A DNA stretch of 64,000 nt, from the NCBI GenBank assembly GCA_034008185.1, contig CM067082.1:14058984-14122983 (forward strand), in the 5' to 3' direction. The position numbers and the translations under genes were made by a program. Position 1 is the first letter of the stretch. Each line of letters opens with the position of its first letter. This DNA comes from Gorsachius magnificus (lineage: Eukaryota; Chordata; Aves; Pelecaniformes; Ardeidae). Under the pieces are notes generated by a model. That model worked only from the letters and a program-made list of their open reading frames with translations, ran no database searches and was not told the origin of the DNA. This document shows positions 13,401-25,678 of this stretch, one piece after another.

Positions 13401-14587
13401 GAGAATCACACAATGGCTGGGGTTGGAAGGGACCTTTGGAGATTTGCCCCATCATCCAGGTCGTTAATGAAGATGTTAAAGACTAGTGGCCCCAGCATCC
13501 ACCCAGGGAATACACTACTAGTAAATGGTGTCCACCCAGACATTGTGCAACTCATTCACAATCCTCTCAGCCTGGAAATTCATCCAGTTTTCAATCCGCC
13601 TCCCAATCACCTTCTTGTCCTTCATATGTTTAGAAATGGTTTCTAGGATTAATTGCTCCATCACTTTCCCAAGGACCAGTCAAGCCTACAGTTCCCTGCA
13701 TCTTCCTTCTTGCCCTTCTTGAAGGTAGGAGTGATATCTATTTTCTTCCAGTCCTCAGGAACGTCCCCAGTCATCATGACCTTTTAAAGATAACTGAAAG
13801 TGGCTTTGCAATGACATTGACCGGCTCCCTTAGCACTTAGGAGAGCATCTCATTAGGCCCCATAGACTTACGTGTATCCATTCTGTTTAAATGTTCCCTA
13901 ACCTGATCCTCATTTATCAAGGGTAAGTCTTTCTTGCCCTGGACTTTTCCACTGGTGTCAGGGGCCTGGGATTCCTGAAGAACAGTCTTACCAGTAAAGA
14001 CCAAGGCAGAGAGACTGTTGAGCAGCTTGGCCTTTTCTGTGATGTCCTTTGTCACCAGGTCCCCTGCCCTGTTCATCAGTATACCCACATTTTCCCTAGT
14101 CTTTCTTTTGCTGCTGATGTACCTGTAGAAGTCCTTCTCATTGCCTTCCATGTCCCTCACCAGACTGAACTCCAGGTGGTGTTTGGCTTTTCAGATCCCA
14201 TGCCTGCATGCTCAGATGGTGTCTCTGTATTCCTCCTGAGTGACCTGATCCTGCTTCTGCCTCCTGTCTGCTTCATTTTTTATGTCTGATTTTTGTCATG
14301 AGCTCCTTGTTCATACGTGCAGGCCTCCTGCCACCTTTGCCTGACTTCCTGCACCACCACATGGACCTTTCTTGAGCTTGGAGAGGTGATCCTTAAAAAT
14401 CAACCACTATCATGGACCATCTCCCATGATATTCTTCCAAGCAGGTCCCCAAAGAGGTCAAAATCTTCTCTCCAGAGTTGTGATCCTTTTTTCTTGCTTT
14501 GCTTTCTCCTTTTGGGATCCTTAACTCCACCATCACATGGTCGCTGTAGCCCAGCCTGCCCCCAGCCTTTGCTATGAAAAGGAACAA
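13401..14587 (-). mobile_element. CR1 LINE with internal deletions, minus strand
   Basis: This is an older CR1 copy. Its 3' end is at 13401-13445, where 'gttggaagggacctttggag' is the antisense 3' UTR core. Reading leftward on the minus strand from 14587, the frames give the end of the APE-type endonuclease with the conserved S-D-H triad (YSDHVMVEL, about 14522-14548), the linker (SKRKTRENVG, about 14090-14119), the pre-RT segment (DQVREHLNRMDTRKSMGP, about 13855-13908), the start of RT near 13680-13790, and finally the [15 protein letters not shown] block near 13450. The central RT part with catalytic motif A is missing, and the sequence from after motif B to the 3' UTR is also gone. Frameshifts and stops break the rest. 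It belongs to a different CR1 subfamily from the copies at 21 and 49 kb. Confidence 0.88.
13837..14160 (-). pseudogene. CR1 ORF2 remnant: linker between endonuclease and RT
   Basis: This 107-codon open stretch is a fragment of CR1 ORF2, not a host gene. It reads a lysine-rich linker ('SKRKTRENVGILMNRAGDLV') and a 'KDLPLINEDQVREHLNRMD' block ending in KSMGPNE, which in intact CR1 leads into the reverse transcriptase. ORF2 normally encodes endonuclease plus RT for target-primed reverse transcription. The frame stops here because of decay. The apparent initiator Met is an internal codon. Confidence 0.85.
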
Positions 14588-17500
14588 ACCTATAATAAGT
14601 AAAATACCTTGTTGTGTGATAAGGATACTGAATGGTAGTTTTTCATCACAGAAATAATCTTTGCACTTATGGTCATCCCTTTGTCAACATGTTGCACAAA
14701 TCAGCATTTTTGAGGCTGTGCTTGGAAAAAGCAAAACATCACACTAAAAGTTGGCTGATGAGGATTTTGTTTAGCCAGAGACAAATTAATGGATAGTGTT
14801 TCAAACAGATATGAAATATTATTTTCCTTCTGCTGAGTATTTCATTCCAGAAAGTGTTATGTAGCCAGTCAAAGGCTCTTAGAAGTCATATAGCAGCCAC
14901 CGAACCAGAATAGGAATTTAAACAGCCTGATTGGTAAACTTTTTCATCATGGAGTAAAATTACATTTGATACTTCCTTAAAAAATGTGCAAGGCCATCAT
15001 TCTTTTTTTCTTTGTTTTCTACTCAGTGTATAAATAAAATCTGAAAGTGTGGGTTAGGATACTGTTGGTGCCAAAAGGAGAAATGAGTTTAAAAGCAGTC
15101 CCTGAGGCTGTTAACATTTATAGTCTGGCTGAAATGTTTGGCTGAGGGTGTCAGAAAGCCCCTAATTGCTGGGACCTAAAAGAGTCTTTCAAAAGAATGA
15201 TCATTTTAAACTTGTCATGTCCCTTTTGTTTTGGCCACTGTAGGGAACAAGATAGCAATCTCAGAGGACATTTGGTAAGGCAGAGTTGGACTATTCTCAC
15301 ACACACGCATAAAGTGCTAGCATTAATGTTTGGTATTGCAAGAAGCACTGTTATAACACACCATCACGGCCTCCAAACACTGGCAGGACCACTAATAACA
15401 GGGCAAAAGTGTTGCTCAGTGTGTGATTCTCACTAGCACTCCAGCAGGGCAGCTCTGAGTAGTGCTATTGTGCAAAGAAATTCACTGTAAAATCTTCACT
15501 AGGAACTACTGCTCTGACCCCACGCTTCTCTCCCCTCCTCCCCCTGGAGTAATAGGAAAGCAAACATCGCAAATGACATGTGAGAAGTGCTCCTGGCACG
15601 GTCACCAGCTGCGGCTGAAGTGATGAGATATTGCGAAATCCAAATGAATGGTTCATTATAAGGAAAAACTTTGTTCAACTATTATGTCGTGCTGAGGAAT
15701 CCACACCTCGTTTGCAGGGGAAGAAAATGTTCTATTTCAATTCCTTGAAGAGATGTTACCCACTTCTTGTGGGCAGTCACTTCAGTGTTATAGCTTCCTT
15801 CTTGATTCCAGCTATGTAAAAAATGCTAACCATATAAAACATGCCGACTGCTGTGTTACACGGTCAAATGTTCTCTGCAAGGAACAGAATTCTGGAAAAC
15901 AGTAAAGGATCTCTGGGTCCCCTTCTTCTCTGTTTACTCAAGACTTGTTTATATTTGAATAAACTGTTACTTTATATATATCAAAAAATGGCAGGTCTCT
16001 TTAGTGAGGACATGCTTGTGAGGAGCATGCAGATCCCATAAAATCTGTGTTGTCATACCTGTAATGACTTTTCCCATGGGGTTTCCTTGGGGTAGTGACT
16101 GAGATTTGACTGTTCCTTTTCCAGGGAGTGAACTGTCCAGACTAATAGCTGAGTCTTTAACTTAGGTTCCTCTGATAGGTGACCTGAAGATAGTCACGTC
16201 TTCTATAACCAAAAAGGTTACAGAAGTATAACTTTTCCCCACAAGGAAAGCAAAATATGCAGAACTAGTACACAGCATTAAACTACAGTGTAAGTGGATC
16301 TACATTACAGTTCCGAGTGGCTTAATTATGGATTGGCTTTGTCTCACTTAACATGAACTGTCTTAAAGGCTCAACTGTTTAAACCAGTAAACCAAGCTCC
16401 CTCCCCAGGCAGTAGAAGACCAAATTTTTAGTGTAAGTCAACCCACCCTAAGACTGGTTTCTGGGACAGGGCTGAGCTTAGCTCTAGAGCTGCCTTTCTC
16501 TATCCATTCACCATGGGAGGATCTGGAAATAAGATCCATTTAGTCCACCTTAAGTCAAGCATCAGTCTAGGACAAAATTGATACAATGTGTTATACCTGC
16601 TTTCTTCTGACAATAGTTAATTTTTCTAGGGTGCAGCTAGGTTGAATGGGAGGGAAATGCAGATGTCAAAAAAAGACTTACTCTTGGAGAAATTGAACCA
16701 TGCTTTGCCATTGACTATGGTAGGTTGAAATATAACATCTGCTGTGCATGTTATACCATGCACTACATTTGGCGTTTTTCTCTCTGCACTTGATACACAG
16801 GGTGTTGATTAAGCAACCATTTCATAACAAATATTCAGCCTGGACATTAGTGATGGTAGCTGCTGTTTGAAGTTTTTCAAATTCCTGTGATGCTCTCTGC
16901 TGTAGCTTTGTTGGGAAGCTTTGTGGACAGTCTATGATGGAGTCACCCACCTGGTTTGGGAAGGGGGCTGGTAAAAGCAGTGCTGCATTCCCACTGTGTA
17001 TGCACCTTCTTAACTCTGAGACACCTCATGCCATAGCTCTACTACACTGAATTATTGAGAACATTCAGACATAAACTTCACATAGACATGCTCTTTTTGA
17101 TCTCCTCCCATATAATTTGTTGGAGAATATGCCATTAAAAAAAGTGATAAAAAGTCATTTTACCTCTGTCCCCAGAAGAAACTCAGCCCAAAGTTCAGGG
17201 GCTCTGACTACCCTATCAGACATCCTCTTTTTATCTCTACCCTTCCTCCAGTCACCATACCTCAATTTCTGTAGTCTCCATGAAGCATCTTCCCTGAATC
17301 TGTGAAAACTCTGTCACCAAAATATCTAAGGGCTATGTTGTGTCATGTTTAACAGTTCAGCCCTTGGAGTGTATTGGGTTGCATTTCTCACTGCGCAGAG
17401 GCTGAAGAAGGTTCTCTTGGTAAATGGAAGTAACCTGAAGGAGGCAACTAGTAGTGGAGTTCTCTGAGTTTTACAGAGATCTTGCTACACCTAAGATGTT

Positions 17501-20500
17501 GGGGAAGATTTCATATGCCTCCAAAGAGTTCAAGTCCATCTACACAGAGCAGTCTGTGGAGCCCTGCTAAGAAGCTCTTGGATTTTTTCTGTTTGTTTGT
17601 AAATCGGCACCAGCTTTCACTCTATAGATATACAAACATAGCAGTAAAAAGATGGGTCTTGCCATTCTCCAGTCAGATCAACTCCATTAGCATTTCCTTC
17701 TGTTATAATAAAATAAAACAAAATATGGCTGGATTTTCAGAGGCAAAAGGAATTCTCTATTACTGAATGCAGCTATATCCCTTAACTTTGTGAACATCTC
17801 TGTTTATGACATTGTTAAATTAATAATTAGTCCATTTTACCCTAAGAAAAAATAAAAGATACAGCAATATATGTATTTAAGTGTAGCTGGCTTAAATGAA
17901 AATTTTCTCATCTTCGTTCCTTGCTTCTAATATTTATATCCCCAGGACAGGACAGGTCAAGATGCAATCTGCAGTACTTGCAAAAGTCAATGAATATAAA
18001 AGCCTATTATTTTAAGAGGCTCTTTAGGGCTGTAACACTCTTAACAAGCCTCTCAGGGCTAACATTTAACACGTGTGCCCTGTAGAAGCCTATAATTTAC
18101 CACGTGCCATCAATTTCATATAGACCAATATATGGCTGTCAACCAGGTGCAGCTCTGCCTGCTCCGTAAGAGTCCAAGTATTTTAGTGCAACCCATGATA
18201 ACTTAAGTACGCTAAATAGCTAGCTGCTCTCCTGCTTTGTTAAGGTTACACGCTGAGACCAAAGCTAGTAATGCCTGAAAATTGTTTCTCACAATTTTCA
18301 CTCCCTCTTTCATTGGACAAACAAAGCAATGCTGACACGCTGTCCTGCGGCCTGAAAAGAACACAGGGCTTTTCTTCATTATTGAGTGCAGTTCAACGTA
18401 ATACTAAAATCTCATCATTGAAATTTCTAACTTTAAAATTTGTTAGGGATTAAAAAATCTGGCCTCTGTTTTTCTAAGAACTTTATTACACTGCAGAATA
18501 TTTTCATGATAAGCAGAGAGCAGATGTCTACAACAGCCCCTGCATTGCTGTGACAAATGAGCAGTAGCACAAGCTTGTTTAGCTTGTGAGAAGAAAATGT
18601 GCCTGAAAGTGTCCATGCTCTTGTTTTTGGCACCCTTAAATAATCTGTGCACAAGTTTTAGGGGTGTTTGTGTCTTAAAAATGTTTTGTGTAATAATATT
18701 CGGCTTCTTCCCTTTCTAGTGATGAATTGGGAATATGTAGAAATTGGCTTAAGTTGTGAGAGGGTGGAAAACCACAACTGGCAGGGAAATTGTAGGCTTC
18801 AAAATAAGCTTTTACTTGTATGAATAGCAAAAATATGGAGATTTTTTTTCATGTAGAGAAAAATAGCTGGTTGAGACATAGACATTTTTCTAGACAAGAC
18901 AGTGGTACAGAAAAGAAAGCCTGGTCTTCACCTCTGTAATATTTTCAAGGGCACTTTAAAATCCTATTAGTGCTCTATAGATTTTAAATTGCTTTTTATC
19001 ATCCTCTTGGTACTGTGCAGTCCCCTTATACAGTTTATTTTTGGGAAACATTCCATGTTAGTTTATAGAAAGCACACCCTGATTACCGTTGTATTCACTG
19101 TCCTTGTATATATAAAATTGCCTCTGAGCCTTAGTGGCTTGGTTTGGGTATTTAATTGTTGGATTTGTTTATTGTATATGATGAATTACTGTTTATTGGT
19201 TTAAACTCACCCAGGGTATACTTTATAAAAATGCTGTTTTAATTGCTAAAATACACAGAGGTTTAATTTGTTTGAGAAGCTAAGGTGGCTTACACAGTGA
19301 GTTGGTAGGTATGGGTGCTGACCTTCCTGACACTCCGTGACTCAGTGGACTCCTAAGACCACTTCTGAAGCCACTTAGGGATTTACCAGGGGTTTTCTTG
19401 CTGGCCTCTACTTGGGCCAAGTAGAACTATAAGCCCTATAAAATGAAATAATTTGAATGTTGTAATGGCTAAATAGTGTACATTTGGATTGCTTGAGACA
19501 AGTTGTAAGTTCCTCTTGAGCCCAACAGATAAATTTGTCAAAGAGGAAATGGTCAAAGAAAACAAATTCTGAGAAAAGCATTCAATGAAATTTTCCAGAT
19601 GAACAATTTTGATTTTTTATTTTGAAGATGATTTTCACTTTCTAAAGCTCCTAAAAGTAAAAAGGGATATCCAAAATGTAATGAAAATATTAATTCCATT
19701 GTAGGTCAAATAATGTAGGATTACATCCAAAACAGAGCTCTTTTTTCAACAGAAACATTAAATTTGGTTTGACCAAAACAGACTTTTTCCTATCATTAGT
19801 CAGACTTCAAAAATACTTCACATAAAACCAACTCTCTTCTTAATGGCCAGTCTTTCACTTACATTTCAGAGGGAGCTCTGAAGGTGCCCTTTACGATATG
19901 GGTGGCTGCCCCAGTCTTAGAAGGGCCCATTGCTAACATGATTGCTGTATTTCATATCCCTAATATGGGATAGACTCTACCTTTAATAGTGGGATTTCAC
20001 CTGATGTACTGTGAAGTAGCATGTATAATGTCATATCACTGTGCTCAAAACTGTTTTTAAGAAAAAAGCAGAAAGGGATTGGACAGAGTAGAAATTAGTG
20101 AGAAAATAAAACTGCATTTAGCCCACAATAACTGTGTATTTTCACTGCACTGGTGTTTAGTTAGTGTGAAATATGATTCTGTGCATAGTACCAAAAGTCT
20201 TCACCACAGATGTATTGTTTCATAAATAAAGCCTTGTACACGGGGGAAATGTACTCTAATGAAACTGATGGGAAGCTCATATACATAACTTATTTTCCTG
20301 ACTTGGTGTGGAATTTGGATGTTGGATCACTGGGTGTTTTCCAGGAATCACTGGTGGGAACTGAAAGTGGACTGAGGAGACACTGGCATCTTTACAGTGT
20401 TTGATAGAAATGTAAGCTTTTCAGGTCCTGTCATACCGAATGAAGATCACCTCCTCTCCTGAAACAGCTGTTTATTCAGAAAATAAAATGCTCTTTGTCC

Positions 20501-21376
20501 CAGGAAAAGCAGACTGCGTTAATTTTTTTTTTTGAGTTGTTCGCATTGTGTTTAGGAAAACTTGACATTCAGCCGCTTACCCTGGAAAAAAGGGTGGAGA
20601 AGGTCTCTATATTTCTTGTTAAATGAAGATTTCTCAGAGTGCTTTCTCTTGAAATGGCAGATCTGAGAAGAAGAGCTGACCATTAAAATGCTGCATCGCT
20701 ACAACAGTGATACTCTTGGTTTCTCGTGGCTTCTGCTTCACTGAAACCATTCATCCCCTCTAAAAATCACAGAAGGAAAAAACCATAATAGGTGGGAAAA
20801 CCAAAATCATAGGCCAATTCATATTAGGAATAGAAGTTAAAGGAAAGTGATGTGGTATAACCTTTAATATTGCTTGGAAGCTTTATTCAACACTGTTGTC
20901 CTCCTTTGGCCCTGTCCTTTAGAAGAGCTGCAATAAATCTGAAATGCCAGTTCTTCCTCATGACAGCTTAATGGTAGCTGTTAGCTTTATAGATTGACAC
21001 AATCAAATACTGTTGACTGCATGAGTTGCATGTGGGTTCTTTATTAAAAATGCTGATTTTTAATTGAGTTTGGTTAGCAGAAAAGGTAAGGAAGTGTTCA
21101 CCCCAGAATATTGAATGAAATGCCATAATGTACTGGGATATGTTGTAAAACACTTGCTACCTGTACATCTACTTCTGGTCCTTGCTAGAAAGACTAGAGA
21201 TCTCCTTTCAGGAAGGACAACCAGTGAAATGGTAACAGACCACAAGAACACAGTAACTTCTAGCACCTCACAGTCCTTCCTATGGCTTTAAGAGGAGTCA
21301 TTCTTTGGAAAAGAGCTACTCCGAAGGCCCTCTGAGATTTAAAGAGCAAAGTACTTTTTCCAGTCCAGTGACTGTA
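14588..21376. other. Gene-free AT-rich unique sequence
   Basis: Nothing recognisable as a gene or RNA was seen. Open frames are short, including several overlapping antisense pairs typical of chance. Around 19590-19810 the sequence is rich in A/T blocks with 'ttggtttgaccaaaac', a motif partly repeated near 60.46 kb (see findings). Confidence 0.6.
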
Positions 21377-21406
21377 GTTCATCAGAATTCATCAGAGTTC
21401 ATCAGG
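21377..21406 (+). repeat. 10-bp tandem repeat, three copies, at a CR1 5' junction
   Basis: Three consecutive units, gttcatcaga / attcatcaga / gttcatcagg, differ at only two positions. The last unit runs directly into the first recognisable base of the CR1 at about 21404. Such short triplicates at a LINE 5' junction can come from slippage or templated filling during insertion, but could also have been present before. Confidence 0.85.
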
Positions 21407-22735
21407 TTGGCAAATGTGACGACTATCTTCAAGAAGGGCCGGAAGGAGGATCCGGGGAACTACAGACCAGTCAGCCTAACCTCGGTACCGGGGAAGATTA
21501 TGGAGCGGTTTATCTTGAGTGTGCTCACCAGGCACATGGAGGACAATCAGGGGATCAGGCCCAGTCAGCATGGGTTCACGAAAGGCAAGTCTTGCCTAAC
21601 CAACCTGATTTCCTTCTATGACCAGGTGACCCGCCTGGTAGATGAGGGAAAGGCTGTGGATGTTGTCTACCTGGACTTCAGCAAAGCCTTCGACACAGTC
21701 TCCCATAGCATTCTCCTGGAGAAGCTGGCAGTTCATGGCCTAGATGGATGTACTCTTCGCTGGGTTAAAAACTGGCTGCATGGCCGAGCCCAGAGAGTCG
21801 TGGTGAATGGAGCTAAATCCAGTTGGCGGCCGGTCACAAGCGGTGTCCCCCAGGGCTCAGTTCTAGGGCCAGTCTTGTTTAATATCTTTATCAATGACCT
21901 TGATGAGGGGATTGAGTGTGCCCTCAGTAAATTTGCAGATGACACCAAACTGGGTGGTAGTGTTGATCTGCTGGAGGGGAGGAGGGCTCTGCAGAGGGAC
22001 CTGGACAGGCTGGATCGATGGGCCGAGGCCAGCTGTATGAGGTTCAACAAGGCCAAGTGCCGGGTCCTGCACTTGGGTCACAACAACCCCATGCAGCGCT
22101 ACAGGCTTGGGGAAGAGTGGCTGGAAAGCTGCCTGGGGGAAAAAGACCTGGGGGTACTGATTGACAGCCGGCTGAATATGAGCCAGCAGTGTGCCCAGGT
22201 GGCCAAGAAGGCCAATGGCATCCTGGCTTGTATCAGGAATAGTGTGGCCAGCAGGAGCAGGGAAGTGATCGTGCCCCTGTACTCGGTGCTGGTGAGGCCG
22301 CACCTCGAATACTGTGTTCAGTTTTGGGCCCCTCACTACAAGAAAGATGTTGCCTTGCTGGAACAGGTCCAGAGGAGAGCAACCAAGTTGGTGAGGGGTC
22401 TGGAACACAAGTCATATGAGGAGCGGCTGAGGGAACTGGGGTTGTTTAGTCTGGAGAAGAGGAGGCTGAGGGGAGACCTGATCGCCCTCTACAACTACCT
22501 GAAAGGAGGCTGTAGTGAGGTGGGGGTCGGCCTCTTCTCCCTGGTAACAGATGATAGGATGAGGGGGAATGGCTTGAAGCTGCGCCAGGGCAGGTTTAGG
22601 CTAGACATTAGGAAAAACTTCTTCACCGAGAGGGTTGTCAGGCTCTGGAATGGGCTACCCAGGGAGGTGGTGGAGTCCTCATCCCCTGAGGTCTTTAAAA
22701 GAAGGATAGATGAGGTGCTCAGGGACATGGTTTAG
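21404..22735 (+). CDS. CR1 ORF2 fragment: reverse transcriptase and C-terminal region
   Basis: This is the LINE reverse transcriptase that copies CR1 RNA at a nicked target. An open frame runs from 21305, but its first ~33 codons are host flank; element-derived residues begin at RLANV. Counting from the Met at 21305, motif A is YLDFSKAFD with catalytic D124, motif B is GVPQGSVLG at 180-188, and motif C is FADD with D212 and D213, so all three catalytic aspartates are present. The C-terminal part holds [35 protein letters not shown] and the terminal EVLRDMV before the TAG, the normal ORF2 end. The endonuclease and most upstream linker are missing. No promoter is attached, so expression is unlikely unless read through from outside. 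Confidence 0.9.
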   Translation, partial: RLANVTTIFKKGRKEDPGNYRPVSLTSVPGKIMERFILSVLTRHMEDNQGIRPSQHGFTKGKSCLTNLISFYDQVTRLVDEGKAVDVVYLDFSKAFDTVSHSILLEKLAVHGLDGCTLRWVKNWLHGRAQRVVVNGAKSSWRPVTSGVPQGSVLGPVLFNIFINDLDEGIECALSKFADDTKLGGSVDLLEGRRALQRDLDRLDRWAEASCMRFNKAKCRVLHLGHNNPMQRYRLGEEWLESCLGEKDLGVLIDSRLNMSQQCAQVAKKANGILACIRNSVASRSREVIVPLYSVLVRPHLEYCVQFWAPHYKKDVALLEQVQRRATKLVRGLEHKSYEERLRELGLFSLEKRRLRGDLIALYNYLKGGCSEVGVGLFSLVTDDRMRGNGLKLRQGRFRLDIRKNFFTERVVRLWNGLPREVVESSSPEVFKRRIDEVLRDMV

Positions 22736-22820
22736 TGGTGGGATGGCAGTGCTAGGTTAACGGTTGGACTCGATGATCTTAAAGGTCTTTTCAAACCGAG
22801 GTGATTCTATGATTCTATGA
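21404..22820 (+). mobile_element. 5'-truncated CR1 LINE with open RT frame
   Basis: A sense-strand CR1 starts abruptly inside the reverse transcriptase at the 'RLANVT' block and runs to a complete 3' end. After the ORF stop at 22735 comes the short 3' UTR ('gatgatcttaaaggtctttt') and the tail of two ATTCTATG units ending at 22820. About 1.4 kb of a roughly 4-5 kb full element is present, so ORF1, the promoter and the endonuclease are lost and the copy cannot move on its own. The coding part shows no stop or frameshift, which makes it the best preserved CR1 in the window. No clear target-site duplication is visible, as is usual for CR1. Confidence 0.95.
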
Positions 22821-25636
22821 AAGGAAAAATGTCTTCTCGTATGACAGAATTCTGGAGAATGAAACAAAAATCTTCCTATGTTTGGCACCTTCATCCATCC
22901 TGGTGTTCACCATGATGGAAGCTGGAATATCAAGTGAGGCTGGCCACAAGCTGTTGTCGCTAGTTAATACTTCTGGAGTATTAAGGTCATTTGCAGGTAA
23001 TATTGGTCCTCAATATTGGTAATATCTGAGCCCTCAAAGATGAAAGGCAAATTAATTTTACTGCTGGAATGAAAAATTCCCTTTACAGGCCCTGAACCCA
23101 CTGTTGACTCTGCTGGGTTTTGCATTTACGCAGCTACCATAACAATTTATCTGATATTTTTCAGTCAATCTTGCATTCATGTTTTGAGTGCTGGTTAAAT
23201 AAAGATAACTCTATCTCGTATTGTGTAAGTGCCGCAGGATTCCTCAAAACAATCACAACTCAGATTATTTTTATAGTGTGGTTTTTATAGCGATATGCTT
23301 TGCCATTCTGCAGGGCTGAGTAAACATCCACTCATGCTAGACAATGTTTTTCTGTCTGTTTATGTCAATTAAAGAGCTTGAATATACAGACAGTGAATCC
23401 TACATTACTTCCCTTATACCAACAGAATATGAAATCATCTGGGCTCAGTGCCGAGAAGCTGATTTCTGATGATAAACTAAAGTAAAACAAAATCTGCTCC
23501 ATATGGTGCAATCGTAAACTTTGCGACTATAAACAAAAACATGTTGCGTGACTAAATATTGTTGTACAAAAGCAGCCATGAAGAGCGATCCCTCAAAGCA
23601 TACCCAGTGCCACCCTGCCCACTTTCAAGCATACTCTTGAAGTAAAAGGGGGTTTGAGAGACCAGGTGATGCTTGGCATAGGTATCACCAAGGGAAGGAT
23701 GTAGTGGTTCAGGTTCCTGAGCCCAGGTCATGAGATGGGATGTACCTTGCATCTGGCAATAGCTGCCCCTGCCGCTGGGTTTTCTCAAGGAGAAGGCACG
23801 AAGGTAACCAAACTCATGTCAGGAGTGAAATTCCCTCTGTTTCTATCTGTCTGCTGCATGGTTGGCATTGCATGCTTTCATCCCGAGTGGGCATGCAAAT
23901 GAGGCAAGGCTAGGTGTAATGACTCCTCAGCTTCCTAAAATCCTATGTAACTCCTACATATTATAAATCCTATATAATTCTGTACATTTCCTAGGAGAAG
24001 GAGCATGAAGTCAGGTTGAGGTGTTCAGCAGCCACCAAGACATGCAAACAATCCCCGCATACACCAACCAACCGTTTGCAGAAGGTCTCGTCCAAGACAG
24101 TGCCTGATCTTGTCTTAGAAAGACAAAAGTAAACGGGAGGTTGCAGGGAGTCCCATTCTACCCAAGGGAATGGTTTTGTTCAAACCTCCCAAACAAGGGC
24201 TGGTAGATCACTGAGCATTGGCTGTTTGATTATGGCATCTCCCCGTTTCACATCACTGCAGAAACCAGTTATCCCCATGGAAAAGGCTTAAACGCTTCAC
24301 CTTACTTTTGAAAAGATTTGGTAAGAGCACATTCAGGAGACTTTGGCGCAGAAACACAAGGGGGTTCCTCAAGCTGTGATAACTTAGCTGTGTCGTAAAC
24401 TGGAGTGGTTTAAACCACTCTTATCTGCAGCATGTTCAGTGGTCTCTGGAGTTTAAAGTTGTAGAAGAACAAAAGGGAAATACTTTGCCACTATGAATTA
24501 ACAGCAGGCCCTGTAAACAGTCTTGCTAGAGGAAGGAACCACATGCAACCTTTTCACTGTATTTGAAAGAAATTGATTGAGGGAAAGAGGCCAAAAAAAT
24601 ATTACCCCCAGCTTCAAACTGTAAAAGTGTTTAGAGTTGTTTAAGGACCTCATGCACTCCTCTTGCACTGTAAAACCAGAACCTTGGGGAAACAGAACAT
24701 AGGGAACTGGAAAGAAAAAACTGTAGATTTATTGGTGTTTTCAGCATAAGCACTCATCAGTCCCCTTTAGCAGAAAAGGAAATGAGCCTGCTTTTTCAGC
24801 TACATGAGGGTTCTCTAAAATGCCTCCTTGCCATTTAAGTATGGAATAACACACTTAAGAAAAAGTATATCATGTTGCTAACTGTAATATATATAGACAA
24901 TTTTTTTTTAAACTAAAAACAAACAGAAAGCACCCTACTGTGTGATATTGACAGGACAACTATGCCTTTGGGTTTAGATCAGAAAGTGATTCCAACTCTA
25001 TTGTTTTAGGCATGCTTGAAGCATCAGTAAAGGAAAGGACTTCCAATTTTTCAATTGGGCAGAGATGATTTTTGTTCTTAATTTATTTTGCTTTTGTTTT
25101 GATCACTCAAATACCCATGTAATGTTTGGAGGTGGCCTGGGGTAAAGCTGCAGCTGAACAGACTTTGCTATTAGTTTCCAAAATGTAACAAAACCTCAAT
25201 TCTCTTCTGAAAGGGGATGCATGCATCAAGTGACTTGTTCGGGGTTAGAGGGAGGCAGCTGAGCTTCCCAGGTCCCCATGAGTCTTGTTTGGCATCTGGT
25301 TATGCTTACTTCTCCAACAAGAAGCAAAGGTACTTGGCAGCACTGAATAAGGGAGGAGGAGAAGGTAAACGAATCAGGACAAAGAGAAACTGAAAAATAC
25401 AAGGAATCTGAAAACTTGAATAATGAGCACGGTGATTTCTATAACCATGGGACAGGCACCAAGAGTAAAGTTTCCTCTTAAGACAGTGCAGTAAAACTAA
25501 AGCAGAGTGTAGAACACATAAGCAAAGTTCAGACCCTTAACATGACACGGAGAAGAACATAGCAGCACTCGTGGTTGACTTCCCCTGCGATGTGATGGTG
25601 GCCAGCAGCCAATCTGAAGTGCCAGCACTACTGCCA

Positions 25637-25678
25637 GATTTCCCAGAAGCATTTAACAGAGTTATTCACAAGTCCATA
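25637..25678 (+). pseudogene. Possible fossil LINE RT motif A
   Basis: Read in the + frame, this stretch gives DFPEAFNRVIHKSI. It shares the spacing D-F-x-x-A-F-x-x-V-x-H with motif A of CR1/L2-type reverse transcriptases ([13 protein letters not shown] in the 21 kb copy). The frame continues through a tryptophan-containing block and stops at 25724. Flanking RT motifs are not clear. Chance similarity is possible, so this is tentative. Confidence 0.3.

Noticed and set aside
21305..21403. The first ~33 codons of the 476-codon frame as part of a protein
   Set aside because: They come from host flank, including the decamer triplicate; CR1-like residues begin only at RLANV. The Met at 21305 is a chance start.
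21733..22415. Long minus-strand frames antisense to the CR1 RT (up to 181 codons)
   Set aside because: They are shadows of the conserved RT coding sequence on the other strand and show no domain of their own.
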